DNA of 64,000 nucleotides from Styela clava (lineage: Eukaryota > Chordata > Ascidiacea > Stolidobranchia > Styelidae): assembly GCF_964204865.1 (NCBI RefSeq), contig NC_135259.1:9806974-9870973 (forward strand), read 5' to 3'. How positions within the stretch are numbered: position 1 is the stretch's first letter; every line of letters starts with the position of its first letter. The notes beneath the pieces are model-generated. The model did not search any database and was not told where the DNA came from. It saw nothing but the letters and a program-made list of their open reading frames with translations. Shown in pieces: positions 24,801 to 36,011 of this stretch. A program made the translations under genes and the position numbers.

Positions 24801-27800
24801 ATAGAGAAAAACCAATAGGTATTGAAAACTAATATATGAGTTTTCTCGGACCTCCAGAAGTATGTGCACCAAGATGGCACACAACCTGAACATAGTATGT
24901 GTAGCAGGTTAGGATTCAAGTTGTGCGCCATCTTGGTTCGGGAGCGCCGTTTTCTCAATCCAAAAACAACAGAGGGGATGATTTAGAAACCTTGTCTCAT
25001 TGCTTTTATCAATGAATAATTCAAATGCCGGTTAACAAAATATGATAAAAAATTGAAAGTTTTTAAGATTTCTGCTGCTGTTTGATAACATCGGCTTCAA
25101 TTTGTATACAAATATTTTAGCGCCCTTCAAACAATTTTAATTATTATACTATACAAGAACATAAACAAATATCAGATGTGTGATATTCAAGATAATAAAT
25201 ATTTACTCTTTTCCTTCTTTCAGCTTTTCTAATCGCTCTTCTTTCTTCAGCGGTCGAAGAACTTGACGACCCTAACCAACATCACAAAGAAAAATTAATA
25301 ACACACATAGTAATTATGTACGCCAGGGGTAGGGAAGCTGAAGCCTGCAGACCAAATTGATACAACAAACAAATATAATTTATCAAATGTTTAAACAGAT
25401 TGTTATATTGATTTTGAAATGAGTTTGTCAAAAAAGGTAATCATAAAAAATATAGTCTTCGCACTAGCACAAAGACAATAAATATTTTCCTAAAAAATGA
25501 TAAGGATGATTCTAATGTAACTTAGTCTTATATTACCAGTAATTGAATGTGTATCATGCATATGAATAAGAATTACAATTAACCGACCTATAGTTAAATC
25601 ACATACAACTCCAAACTCCTGAAGCAGTTCACTGATGGATTTTCTCAATTCATAACATTTGTTCTCTGTATCAGAAGCCATACTGTAACAAAAAAGTTTG
25701 ATTATTTAAAATAAGTAAAACACTATTCTTATTAATAAAAGCAATATATATGGAAAAGAAAATTCTAGCATTCTGTAACAACTTCCAATTCAATCTTAAT
25801 AAACTACTAATTACGAAACTACCTTTGAGAAATAGTGTCATCTCTCCATATAATAACAGGTAAATCATGGTTAACATTATGATTATTTCCATCAACTTGT
25901 TTGACAACTTCATTCACAAGGTGATCCACAACATCAATCGCAACACAGATATCAGAATCCAGAGCATCTAATAACGACTAGAAAAAAAATAAATGTTTAA
26001 TTCATAATTGTTCGTACATAAATGAAACAAAAAATGTAACCAAAAGTACCTGGAGCGCTCCAGAGGTATGTGTATCAATATGGAGGTAATTAATTTTGTT
26101 CGCCTATTGTACATCAAGTTGTGTAAAGGAACTGAAACCTATGTAAGGATAGCCTATTCACTTGGCTAACACAGACAGTCCCCGAACTTATAATATAACT
26201 AAAATAAGGAAAATCAGCCTAACCCCAACCTGGTACACATACTACCGGAGTATCACAGCTGGTATCTTAGCCTAGATTGATTGCTAAGTCGAAAAAGTTG
26301 TCATTAATTAGGAATCACATTTGATTTTGAATAATAGGAATAGACCTGGTAGTGGGTGCAATGACCTGGCAGTTAAAGTATTGGAGCTAGCTATGTTGGT
26401 TCAGCAAATTAAATTTTCTGTTTCAAATATGTATGTGTTATAGCAAAGGTTAGAGAGCTTTTTTCAGAGGCAACGGTATATAAAAAGCATCACATAAAAA
26501 AATTATTCTGTGGTGAACTCACAATATTTGTCAAATTCTACGATATAAAATTTGACATTAACTATAGTTGCACTACTATAAAGTCAAATTTTACAAAAGA
26601 ACGGCAAATTCAATTATCAAATTCTTAATTAAACAGATCATTTTAAAACACCTTAAACACCATAAAATAAAAGCTTGAGTTGTAAGTTGTGAATTCTGTG
26701 TGACCAAGTCATTTGAGTCCATGTTCAAAAAGTTTTACACAAGAATTTAGGTTTAGGCTGTTGATGGGCGCTAAATGCTTCCAGTCAGTTCTTTACTCCT
26801 GTTTTTTCATTGGCCTTTGCTGCTGCCTTAGTTTCTTTAAAACGCAAATTACAAGTTGACTTCTAATTAATATTTCAACTTCTGTTGAATCAATTAAACA
26901 AGTTTCATTTGATAGTGATCAATTAACAGAGTGATTGTCTGAGGCGTTGCTATTCACACCGCATATATAGAATGGAAATATCATTGAAACTTCTAAATAA
27001 TATTCCAAGAAATATCAAAACATTGGGTAAAATTGAAAACCAGGCAAGATAGGTTATACAAAACCATTAAACACTGTGCTACTTAATTTATCTTGGATAA
27101 AAATGCAATTAACACATACCCTGATTCAGGGATGGCCAATACCGAATAGTTCACTATTTCGAATACATTCGAAATTATTATTTTCGAATATGAAATTTCG
27201 AATACTTCGAAAATAAAATCCAGTAATAGAATCTAAGTGTATGAAGGAATTTTCATACAATAAACAATGGAATAACTTCTATCTAAAACCTGGCTATATT
27301 ACCAGGCATTTCATGTTTGCAGATTATTGCGATATATATTTTATATAACATGAGTTGTGTTAATTAACAGAATTAAAATAATACGACAAGGCATTTTAAA
27401 TAGTGGTATCGGTGATGGATTTGAATATTTGCGCAACACAAAATCATCCTAGAAAAACGCCCATACTTTTAAATACCAACCATTATCCAAATTATTTGTC
27501 AAAAAGCGGGATAAAGTATGAGTTCTTTTTCAGACTTGTGACAATTTTTTCGTGAGTACAAACATACGAATCAAAAAGTAATTATATTCGGGAACTTTAC
27601 CACACATTTTAAGTCCGCAGATCGCCGTTGTATGTTTGTGTAATAATACTTTTATTATTTTATAAACACGAAAATAGGGTTCAAAAACTATTTATAATCG
27701 GGTAGTTTACCACACATTCAATGTCCACAGATCACCGTTGTATTTTGTAAATACGAAAATAGGAATCAAAAATTAATATCAATCGCGAGTTTGCCTCACA

Positions 27801-30800
27801 ATTTATGTCCACAGAATGCCGTGATATTGTGCCCGAATATAATTAATTTTTGATTCTTATTTTCGTACTCACGAAAAAATTGTCACAAGTCGGAAAAATA
27901 ATTTATACTTTATTACACATTCAAGTCCACAAATCGCCGTTGTATTTTTGAGTTATAATAGTTTTAATATTTTGTAAATACGAATCGGAAATTAATTATA
28001 ATTGGGCAGTTTACCACACATTTCATGCCCACAAATACCCGTGGTATTTGGTATTAATACTTTCATCAGGGATGGCCAATACCGAATAGTTCACTATTTC
28101 GAATACATTCGAAATTATTTTTTTCGAATATGAAATTTCGAATACTTCAAAAATAAAATCCACTAATTGAAGCTTATCTAAATGTATGTAGGAATTTCCA
28201 TACAATAAGCAATGGAATAACTGCGATCTAGAAGTTACAACCTAGCTTTATTACCAGGCATTTCATATTCCAGTATATATTTTATATACCATGAGTCATG
28301 TTAACAGAATTAAATTAATACGGCAATAGTGGTATCGGTGATGGATTTGAATATTTGCGCAACACAAAATCATCCTAGTGAAACGCCCATACTCTTAATT
28401 AAACACCAACCATTATCCAAATTATTTGCCGATAAGCGGGATAAAGTATGAGTTATTTTGGTTATTGTGAGTACAAAAATGCGAATCAAAAATTAATTAT
28501 ATTCGGGAACTATACCACACATTTTAAGTCCGCAGATCGCCGTTGTATGTTTGAGTAATAATACTTTTATTATTTTATAAATAGGAATCAAAAACTATTT
28601 ATAATCGGATAGTTTATCACACATTCTAAGTTCACAGATCGCCGTTGTATTTTGTAAATACGAAAATAGGAATCAAAAATTAATATTAATCGCGAGTTTG
28701 CCACACAATTTATGTCCACAGATTGCCATGATATTGTGCCGAATATAATTAGTTTTTAATTCTTATTTTCGTACTCACGAAAAAATAGTCACACGTTGGA
28801 AAATAATTTATACCTTATTCCGCATTTTGGGAACTAATTTGGATAATGGTTGCCATTGGTTTGTATTTAAAAGTATGGACTTTTTACTAGGATGATTTTG
28901 TGCTGCGCAAAATATTCGAATCCATGACCGATACCTCTATTTGAAATGCCTTACCGTGTTAATTTAATTCTATTATCATAACTCAAATGTTGGTAAATCG
29001 GGCAGTTTACCACACATTCTAAGGCCACAGATCGCCGTTGCATTTTAGAAATATAGTTTTATTATTTTGTAAATACGAATCAGAATTTAATTCTAATTGG
29101 GCAGTTTACTACATATTTCATGTCCACAAATACCCGTGGTATTTGGTATTAATACTTCCATTATTTTATCAATATGAAAATAGGAATCAATATTTTATAA
29201 TATCGGTCAGTTCACCACACATTTTATGTCCACAGATTGTCGATACAACCATGAGTTACGTTGAACAGAATTAAATTAATACAGCATGACATTTTAATAA
29301 ATGCTGTTACCAGTCTTGGATTGGATTATTTTGCGCAACAAAAATCATATTGGTAAAGGATCGATACTTTTAACTATCGTTATCAAAATTATTTGCCAGA
29401 AATTATTTTCTAATAAATCGACTTTTTTTTCCAACTTGTGACAATTTATTTGATACGTAACAATTACGGCTATAAATACCGTATTTCCCGGCTAATAAGT
29501 CCACATGGCAAATAGGACGATGTCTATTTTTAGCACTCAAAAAAGGGGTTTTTCCATATAGGCCTCCAATAAGACGGGTAAAAAAATTGAGTCCCTGCTG
29601 TTCAGTTATGCTAATATGCGCTAATAATTTTATATGTTTAGAACCAGATCATTTAACTATATTTAACAATTGAGCGGTAAATTTAAGTTGTAAAGCGGCA
29701 ATCATTTTGGACAGCCTATTAACCCGAATGTTGAAATAATTTTGAAATGTGATAAGTACTACACTGTACGTCCACGGGTTATTTCACAGCTGTGTTTTCC
29801 TGTCCCTGTCGTGTTCTGCTGAATCGGCAAAACGAAATTGTCACAAATCACTTTATCTCGGTGGCCGTGTTTCTCTTTAAAGTAACGATAACCGGCCTGC
29901 GATTAAATATCATGATTGGCAGGCCCTAAGACCCAAATATAAGGTTACACAAATCATGTTTGAGAAGACTCATGCGAATAAAAAGCAGGCCACATCGAAA
30001 TAAAATAAACATACTTTCTCAATTAGACGCCCCCACCCTGCCTAGAAAAGCGACTCATTAGACGAATTTTTGACGTAATGGAAATGAATTTGTACATTAA
30101 AAGCCTTGTAGACGAATGTCGGCAATGTCCACCCGCGCAAACGTGCAAATATGTCGCAACACTATGCGACGTACCGTCGCACAGAATATAAACAATCAAA
30201 ATGCCGATTCTATTTCATCGTCATTACAATACGTGAGACAGCGTAAAAAGTCGTTTGAATATTCCCGTAAAACGAAACACCACGTTTACGGCGAAAAGTG
30301 GCTACTATTCGGAATTATTCGAAAATCAGCCGAAAAGGTATTCGAATACTTTGATATTCGAATACATTCGAATATTCGATTCGTTTTGGACAACCCTGAC
30401 TTTCATTATCGATACTTTTGACCATCATTATCAAAATTATTTGCCAGAAAGAGGGTGAAAGTATTTTTCTAATAAATAAACTTGTTTCTCAACTTGTGAC
30501 AATTCATTGGATATCGTAACAATTACGGCTATAAATACCGTATTTCCCGACTAATAAGTCTACATGGCAAATAGGACGATGTATATTTTTAGCACTCAAA
30601 AAAAGGGGGTTTTCCATATAGGCCTCCAAGAAGACGGGGAGATAAATTGTTCCCTGTTGTTCAGTTATGCTAATATGCGCTAATAATAATGTTTAGAACC
30701 AGATCACGTTTGTTTAGTAGAATCATACTCACAGAATTAACTATTTTTAACAATAAAGCGGTAATTTTAAGTTAAAAATCACAATCATTTTGAACAATCT

Positions 30801-33800
30801 ATAATTTTATAGGGTCAGAACCACATGTTTGTTTGGTAGAACCATACTCACGGAATTAACTATTTTCAACAATGAAGCGGTAAATTTAAATTATAAAGCG
30901 GCAATCATTTTGGACAACCTATCAACCCGAATGTTGAAATAATTTTGGAATGTGATAAGTACCACACGGTACGTCCACGGGTTATTTCACAGCTGTGTTT
31001 CATGTCCCTGTCGTTTTCTGCTGAATCGGCAAAACCAAAGGGTCATAAATCACTTACTTTATCTCGGTGGCCGTGATTTCTCTTTTAAGTAACGATAACC
31101 GGCCTACGATTAAATATCATGATTGGCAGACCCATAAGAACCAAATATAAGGTTAACACAAATTATGCTTGAGAAGACTAATGCGAAAAATAAGCAGGCC
31201 ACATAGAAATAAAATAAACATACTTTCTCAATAAGGCGCCCCTCCCCCCAAAAAATCAAGCCAAAATTGGGTCTAGAAAAGCGACTTATTAGCCGGGAAA
31301 TACGGTGATTGTCGATTTTTCGACTAATGGAAATGACTTTGTGAATTAATAGACGAATGTCGGCAATGTCCACCAACGCAAACGTGCAAATGTGTCGCAA
31401 CACTATGCGACGTACATTCGCGCTGAATATAAACAATCAAAATGCCGACTCTATTTCATCGTCATTACAATACGTGAGAAAGCGTAAAAAGTCGTTTGAA
31501 GATTCCGGTAAAACAAAACACAATGTTTACGGCGAAAAGTGACTACTATTCGTAATTATTCGGAAATGAGCCGAAAAGGTATTCGAATACTTTGATATTC
31601 GAATAATTTCGAATATTCGATTCGTTTTGGACAACCCTGCCCTGATTCACATTGATCAAGTATGATTGAATAAATTATTAGAACATATTATAGCACGAGG
31701 GTGATATTTTGAAGTTCATGTATGATTCGAATTAACAATAAACCTTATTATTGGCATTTCTACAAAAGTAAAATAAAGAATGTGTAGTTTTGTTAAAGCA
31801 AAAACATTTACAGAGAATATCATTTTGTTTAAAAGTGCGAGCAAAAAAAACTTTACAAAGCGATTAATTTTACCAAGAAGTCAGGAGCAGCAGAAGCAAA
31901 TTCTTGTATGTAGTTGTCAATATCATCAAAAAATGTTGACTTTCCCATTTCTTTGACTAATTTTTCCTTCTTGAGTTCGCTTGAACTTAATGACTGCTGA
32001 CTATGATTTGTACTAAACAATCCATTGTACGGCTCAGATTGACATCTGCAATCGAACATAATACATTAATCGATGCTCCAGAAGTGTGTGTACCAATATT
32101 ATGGAAGTAACTAATTTTGTTCGCCTACTTTACATCAAGTTGTGTAAAGGGACTGAAACCTATGGACAGGGGGATATTCACTTGGCTAAAACTGACAGTA
32201 CCAGAGCTCGTAATGGAATTAAAGCAAAAAAAATCGGAATAAAATTGAGTACTAAAATTCCCGACTGAAAGGCATGTAATAATTTCATATAAAAAGACCT
32301 TTCGGGAAACAATATGAACATGATAAGAAAGAAAAATAGCATTTTTATTATGTGTAAATAAATTTAATGAAATTGTCTTCATGCAATTACTGGTTGTTTT
32401 GTTATGGCATGTATATAATTGCTAGTTGCAATTATAAGCAAGGACTTCTCTATTTGTGAATGCAAATAAAAACCAACTTCCAGAACAAATAAAAAGCTTG
32501 GCAATTTAATACTACTTACCCTGTAGATGAATCATTGGACGAGGTAATATCATTTTGCATTCGAGAAGATGAAGTTAAATGATTGTGTTTGGAAGAACTA
32601 AAATCCTTATGATTATCTTCCTTCTTAATCATACCAACATATTTCAGAAAGTTTTCAGTTCTTGAACCGAGAGATAATCCATTTGTACCATACGTTGGAA
32701 CCATTTCTTGTTTTTCTTTCAATGAAGAAGTTAAAGTAACATCATCCAGTAATTCAGTTTGTTGGATAGATTCGGTCAATGATTCAGTTGGTATTAAATC
32801 TGATTGCATATTACTTTCAGTTGACATGGAATCCATCGATTGTGCAATTTTTTCACAGTTATCATTGGTAATCCCTTGTTCTGGTGGATCTACTGTTGAA
32901 CTGCAGTTTGTTTTTTGTGAGCTAGAGATGTCAGCATCAGCCTCAATGTTTTGATCGGCAAGTTTATTATAATATTCCAAAACTGCATTAGGCATTATTG
33001 TTTCCAATAAAATTCTTTGATCATGTATTGCAGCAGCAACATCTAGATTGTTGGATATCACCTGTAGAATTATAAAAGCATATAATAGGATAGGATTTAC
33101 AAAATTATCCGGGGGAGAGGAAAGTTGAAGAGACGGCTAATCATATGGCTTCTTGTATGACTATCAGTTCATGTCGGGTATAGGATTAGTTAACCAGTTA
33201 ATTGTTTTCAGAAGCATGGACTTGATGGTGGAGGAAGCCGTAACCAACCAACGGTTACGTGAACCACCCTAAGGCGGCAAGGAGTCCAGCAATCCTCCCG
33301 CACATAACTTTTCCTACGTGGGTTTCGAACCCACGCAGCGTAATCAGAGGTCCGATGGCAAGTGTATTCCTAACGATGTGCCCTGATAAAATACTTTTTC
33401 AATCAGTATGAATATACATGCCTTTCACTCAGAAGAAGTTGAATCAAATTCAAATACCTGTAAATTTTTCATTTGTTGAACTTTCGACTTTTCATCATTT
33501 TTTGATAAAATAGATCCTCGATGCCATCTATTCCATTCCATTGTGCATATTTGAATATTTGCTGGACAAACTTCTGCTTGGTTTGAATAATAAAGATATT
33601 GACAGAAGCATATGAAAAGATAAAAAGAAATTTAGTAACATATTATCTTTTCCTATAAGAAGCAAATAAAATGAGTATGAAACTAAATTAATATAGAATC
33701 ACGTTTTCATAATCCTATTTAGAGGAAAAAATTTTCAGGATAGGATGGGATTTACATATTTAGGGTACATATGCATCACACCGTATTTGTTTGGTTTTTA

Positions 33801-35252
33801 TTTAAAACCACATAACATTTATACAGGAACATAGTTTGGGTGCAACTTTGGTATGTGATCTCAACGGCTGTGTAATCACAGAGATTTTAGATACGATTAG
33901 GAACCGAATTCTATGAGAATGTCTTGACTCTTCATGAGATTGAACGCACGATTAGGACCAGTCCATGCCAGGTATGGGAATAGTGAATCAGGAATTTGGT
34001 TCAGTTGAAGAATCAGAGACTGATGGGAGAGGAATCCGCAATCGTCCAGCAATTGATGAACCACCCTACACCCAGCAATCCTCTTACACATAATCGCCCC
34101 CGGCAGGAATCAGAGGTGTGATACCAAGAGTGTTTGTAATGCTTGCAATATGTCAGCGGAAATCACATGCAAAAATAAAAATTACTGGTAGTTAAGTATA
34201 ATGTACCCAAATCATGGTGCAAATATCACTTCACAAACATGAAGGGAAGGAATGTTGTTTTTCTCAACTTCTGATTGCAAAAATCCACTACTGGGAACCC
34301 ATAAATATTCTTGTAATAAGTGTTATGTTGACTGTATCGTCTAACATTTTATGTTTTTTATCACAGAGCCCCCTATGAAGTGAAGGTGTGACACACCTTA
34401 ATAAAAATTTCAGCATAATTTACCAAGATGTCGTGTGAGATATTTACGAAAGAAAACAGCAGGACAACCATATTGTTTGTTGACACAATTTATACGTTGA
34501 TATGGACAAATCTTGTCATGATCCTGTTGTTTACATTGATGAAATTTTTGACCACAATCATTTGCACAAAATGTCAGGCCACAGCTGACATCTAAAAATA
34601 AGAGCGGTAATCAGTTAATCTGCATTGGAACATAAGCTGAAATGATTATGGCAAGCGTCCAGGAAACTAAAAGGTTTGTAAAATTTAACAGACAATGTTA
34701 TTTTATGAATTATAATCAACAGTTTATCAATCTATCATTTGACATTTAATTTAGCTTTCAAGATACTAAAATATTAGAGTGTCCATTACAAGATTTGAAA
34801 CTTTATTGCTTGAGTCATGTATGATGATGCTAAAATAGTTGGAAGACACATATTTTTCAAGCATAAAGGTCATGTATTTAATCATATTCCAGAGTTCAGC
34901 AGTTTTAATATGCAGTTGTTACATCTTGATTGGGGTTATTACTGTATTACAGTATTAAGCAGTTACAGCGTTTACTTCGCTAGAAACCCACAAATGATAA
35001 CGGTATGGTGTGGAGCGATACCGGTACCATATTCAGATATTGCTGTTTTGTTTTAATGCAAGTATCGTAATGCTGTAATGTCTGAATGTTCAGATGTTGA
35101 AACTTCTCAACTTCACCAGTGCATACATTCCACTATAACCAGTACCGGTACACAACTGACAATTACAAAACAAAACTTACAGTACCTTGTACAATATCAA
35201 AATCACAAAATTTACTATGACAAACACGGCAGTGATCATGAAAAACTTCCAT
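18826..35252 (-). CDS. FBXO30: FBXO30/FBXO40-like F-box protein with TRAF-type zinc finger
   Basis: Seventeen exons: 35252-35186, 34591-34424, 33573-33458, 33061-32520, 32045-31874, 25977-25823, 25682-25588, 25271-25207, 24794-24698, 23892-23775, 23708-23549, 22899-22651, 21787-21645, 21066-20926, 20548-20427, 19761-19675 and 18920-18826 (about 860 residues). The N-terminal Cys/His cluster (DHCRVCHSKFCDF; CGQKFHQCKQQDHDKICPYQ) is the TRAF-like finger of FBXO30/40, followed by the family motif CTMEWNRW. The C-terminal half has THCEIMSGLNGWIEQKCPYG, an F-box (FLNLPYEVHEKLFNFLDCF) and the end motif IWSFPTAFTKINRW. In vertebrates these are SCF substrate receptors active in muscle. All joins are in phase except 24698 to 23892, so a short exon may be missing there. 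The last small exon is not identified. The start was chosen at the Met just before the zinc finger. Confidence 0.88.
19161..19255. mobile_element. Palindromic MITE, copy 2
   Basis: Same family as 16048-16152. The left arm lacks the ACCAAGATG part, so the inverted repeat is asymmetric. It lies in the last resolved intron of the FBXO30-like gene. Confidence 0.75.
19469..19645. repeat. Perfect 68-bp-arm palindrome of a Penelope-like element end
   Basis: Arms 19469-19536 and 19578-19645 are exact reverse complements, with a 41-bp spacer. The arm end plus spacer reads, on the minus strand, CTGAAGA, an 8-bp hairpin stem (GTCTGACC/GGTCAGAC), then GAAACGTTACAG. This matches the CUGANGA-stem-GAAA core of hammerhead ribozymes that are known in the terminal repeats of Penelope-like retroelements. 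Self-cleaving activity is inferred, not shown. Confidence 0.7.
21170..21388. mobile_element. About 215-bp MITE-like repeat, copy a
   Basis: Shares ordered blocks with 26052-26255 (opposite orientation) and 32072-32272, e.g. ACATCAAGTTGTG, CACTTGGCTAA and TGTGTACCA ends. Termini TACCGTAGTGTGTGTACCA and TGGTACACACACTTCTGGA are near-complementary. It lies in an FBXO30 intron. Confidence 0.7.
21838..21983. repeat. 150-bp dispersed repeat, copy 2
   Basis: Co-linear with 17211-17362, with scattered substitutions. It lies just upstream of an FBXO30 exon. Confidence 0.65.
23914..24519. mobile_element. hAT-type MITE with target duplication
   Basis: 606 bp. Starts CAGGGGTCTCCAAC and ends GTTGGAGACCCCTG, a 14-bp perfect inverted repeat. 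It is flanked by ATCTGGAA (23906-23913) and ATCTAGAA (24520-24527), an 8-bp duplication with one mismatch, as expected of hAT. Subterminal GCGGCCCGC motifs are present. There is no coding capacity. It ends only 22 bp upstream of the FBXO30 exon starting at 23892. Confidence 0.88.
24848..24945. mobile_element. Palindromic MITE, copy 3
   Basis: GGACCTCCAGAAGTATGTGC at the left and GTGCGCCATCTTGGTTCGG at the right match the 16048-16152 family with more divergence. It lies 54 bp from the acceptor of the FBXO30 exon at 24794. Confidence 0.7.
26052..26255. mobile_element. About 215-bp MITE-like repeat, copy b
   Basis: Inverted relative to the 21170 copy. The ends GGAGCGCTCCAGAGGTATG and ACATACTACCGGAGTATC are imperfect inverted repeats. 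It lies in the large FBXO30 intron. Confidence 0.7.
28067..30398. mobile_element. Non-autonomous hAT element (inner copy)
   Basis: 2,332 bp of the same family and same orientation as the surrounding element: CAGGGATGGCCAATACC start, TTTTGGACAACCCTG end. Exact 8-bp duplications ACTTTCAT flank it at 28059-28066 and 30399-30406. It inserted into the left half of the older copy. Confidence 0.9.
30538..31305. mobile_element. MITE carried inside the hAT family
   Basis: Termini CCGTATTTCCCGACTAATAA and its near-complement TTATTAGCCGGGAAATACGG bound 768 bp in the right half of the outer hAT copy. The left terminus is present at the same relative place in the inner copy (near 29490), where the right end has decayed. 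The insertion therefore predates amplification of this hAT subfamily. Confidence 0.7.
32072..32272. mobile_element. About 215-bp MITE-like repeat, copy c
   Basis: Co-linear with the 26052 copy for its left 150 bp (CTCCAGAAGTGTGTGTACCA end), then diverges, so the right end is degraded or truncated. It lies just upstream of the FBXO30 exon at 32045. Confidence 0.6.
33172..33388 (-). repeat. tRNA-derived SINE, copy 1
   Basis: On the minus strand the 5' end reads as a tRNA-like head. It has an anticodon-arm-like CGGACCTCTGATTACG and a perfect B-box/T-arm GTGGGTTCGAAACCCACG. A unique body ends near 33172. It lies in an FBXO30 intron. The head is intact but is followed by a body, so it is a SINE rather than a functional tRNA gene. 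Confidence 0.65.
33880..34150 (-). repeat. tRNA-derived SINE, copy 2 (degraded)
   Basis: Shares GAACCACCCTA, CAGCAATCCTC, CACATAA and AATCAGAGGT in the same order as 33172-33388. The B box is damaged by a deletion. Confidence 0.55.
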
Positions 35253-35529
35253 TGCCTTTTGTCTGAACGCCGAAACGGTTGGTTCCTCAGCTGATGAGCT
35301 ACACAAATCAAATAAACATACCACAATAATTGAACATTACCGCTACAATGCTATGCCGGTAGTTAAGCACGAGCTTAGGGATTAGATTTGCAAGAATAAG
35401 AGATCTATAGCAAGAGTCATTTCCCGATCAGAGGAACCTACGGTACCGGTACAGACCTTAGCTGGGAGTACCGTCCTCACTCGTAAAATATAATATTTCG
35501 TGTTGCGCCATTAGCGGATGAACACCACA

Positions 35530-35640
35530 CACCTTATTGGACACGAGATGAACCTAATGATCGTTTTTGTTATAATCATTATTGGACACGGGGTGGACAT
35601 ATTATTGGACCTATGGATCGTTTTTGGAAACGAAAGAGAG
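35530..35640. repeat. TGGACACG-family repeat end, duplicated
   Basis: Two close copies of TTATTGGACACG followed by CTATGGATCGTTTTTGG-type sequence. The same terminal block is found at 43353-43556, 47144/51231 and 58757-59477. It lies upstream of the hAT transposase relic, with no matching end downstream of it. Confidence 0.55.
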
Positions 35641-36011
35641 AGAGAGTTTATTTCACCAATAAACACACAATATATGCATACATATATAAATATCAAATAA
35701 ACAGATGCTTTTGGTGCATGACGAAATGTATATATGAATCATTTCGTCATACATTTTCATCGATCATGTTGTTTGTATTCTTCTTCATTTTGTTGTTCGT
35801 CCTGGACAGGATTAAACACATTTGTCTACGCCGTCGGCAATGCCCCGGTTGTTTTTTCGGTATAATAAAAAATATTCGAAAAATACCTCAATATCGGTTG
35901 CACAGACTGTCTACACTAGCCGCAATATTAATTCCAGATGCTTTCCAATTCCATTCCTTTTGAGCTCCTAACTTCTTTCCGGCTTCGCATTTTTTAGCCT
36001 TAGACCTCATA

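Larger units (their letters stand above)
27127..31639. mobile_element. Non-autonomous hAT element (outer copy) split by a second copy
   Basis: Starts CAGGGATGGCCAATACC and ends TTTTGGACAACCCTG, hAT-like termini. It is flanked by exact 8-bp CCCTGATT at 27119-27126 and 31640-31647. The inner copy at 28067-30398 (plus its duplication) interrupts it; without that insertion it is about 2.2 kb. The left half has subterminal motifs TTCGAATA and CATTCGAA. It then carries degenerate tandem units of about 80-120 bp around CCACAGATCGCCGTTGTAT. No transposase frame is present, so it must be mobilised in trans. It lies in the 5.9-kb FBXO30 intron. Confidence 0.9.

Noticed and set aside
27127-31639. CRISPR-like spaced repeats
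   Set aside because: The recurring phrases are degenerate, unequal in spacing and bounded by hAT termini with target duplications in a eukaryotic intron.
35300-35480. 5S rRNA-like look (GATCAGAGG, AGCTGGGAGTACC)
   Set aside because: Only short resemblance. The order and spacing of the internal control boxes do not fit a 5S gene on either strand.
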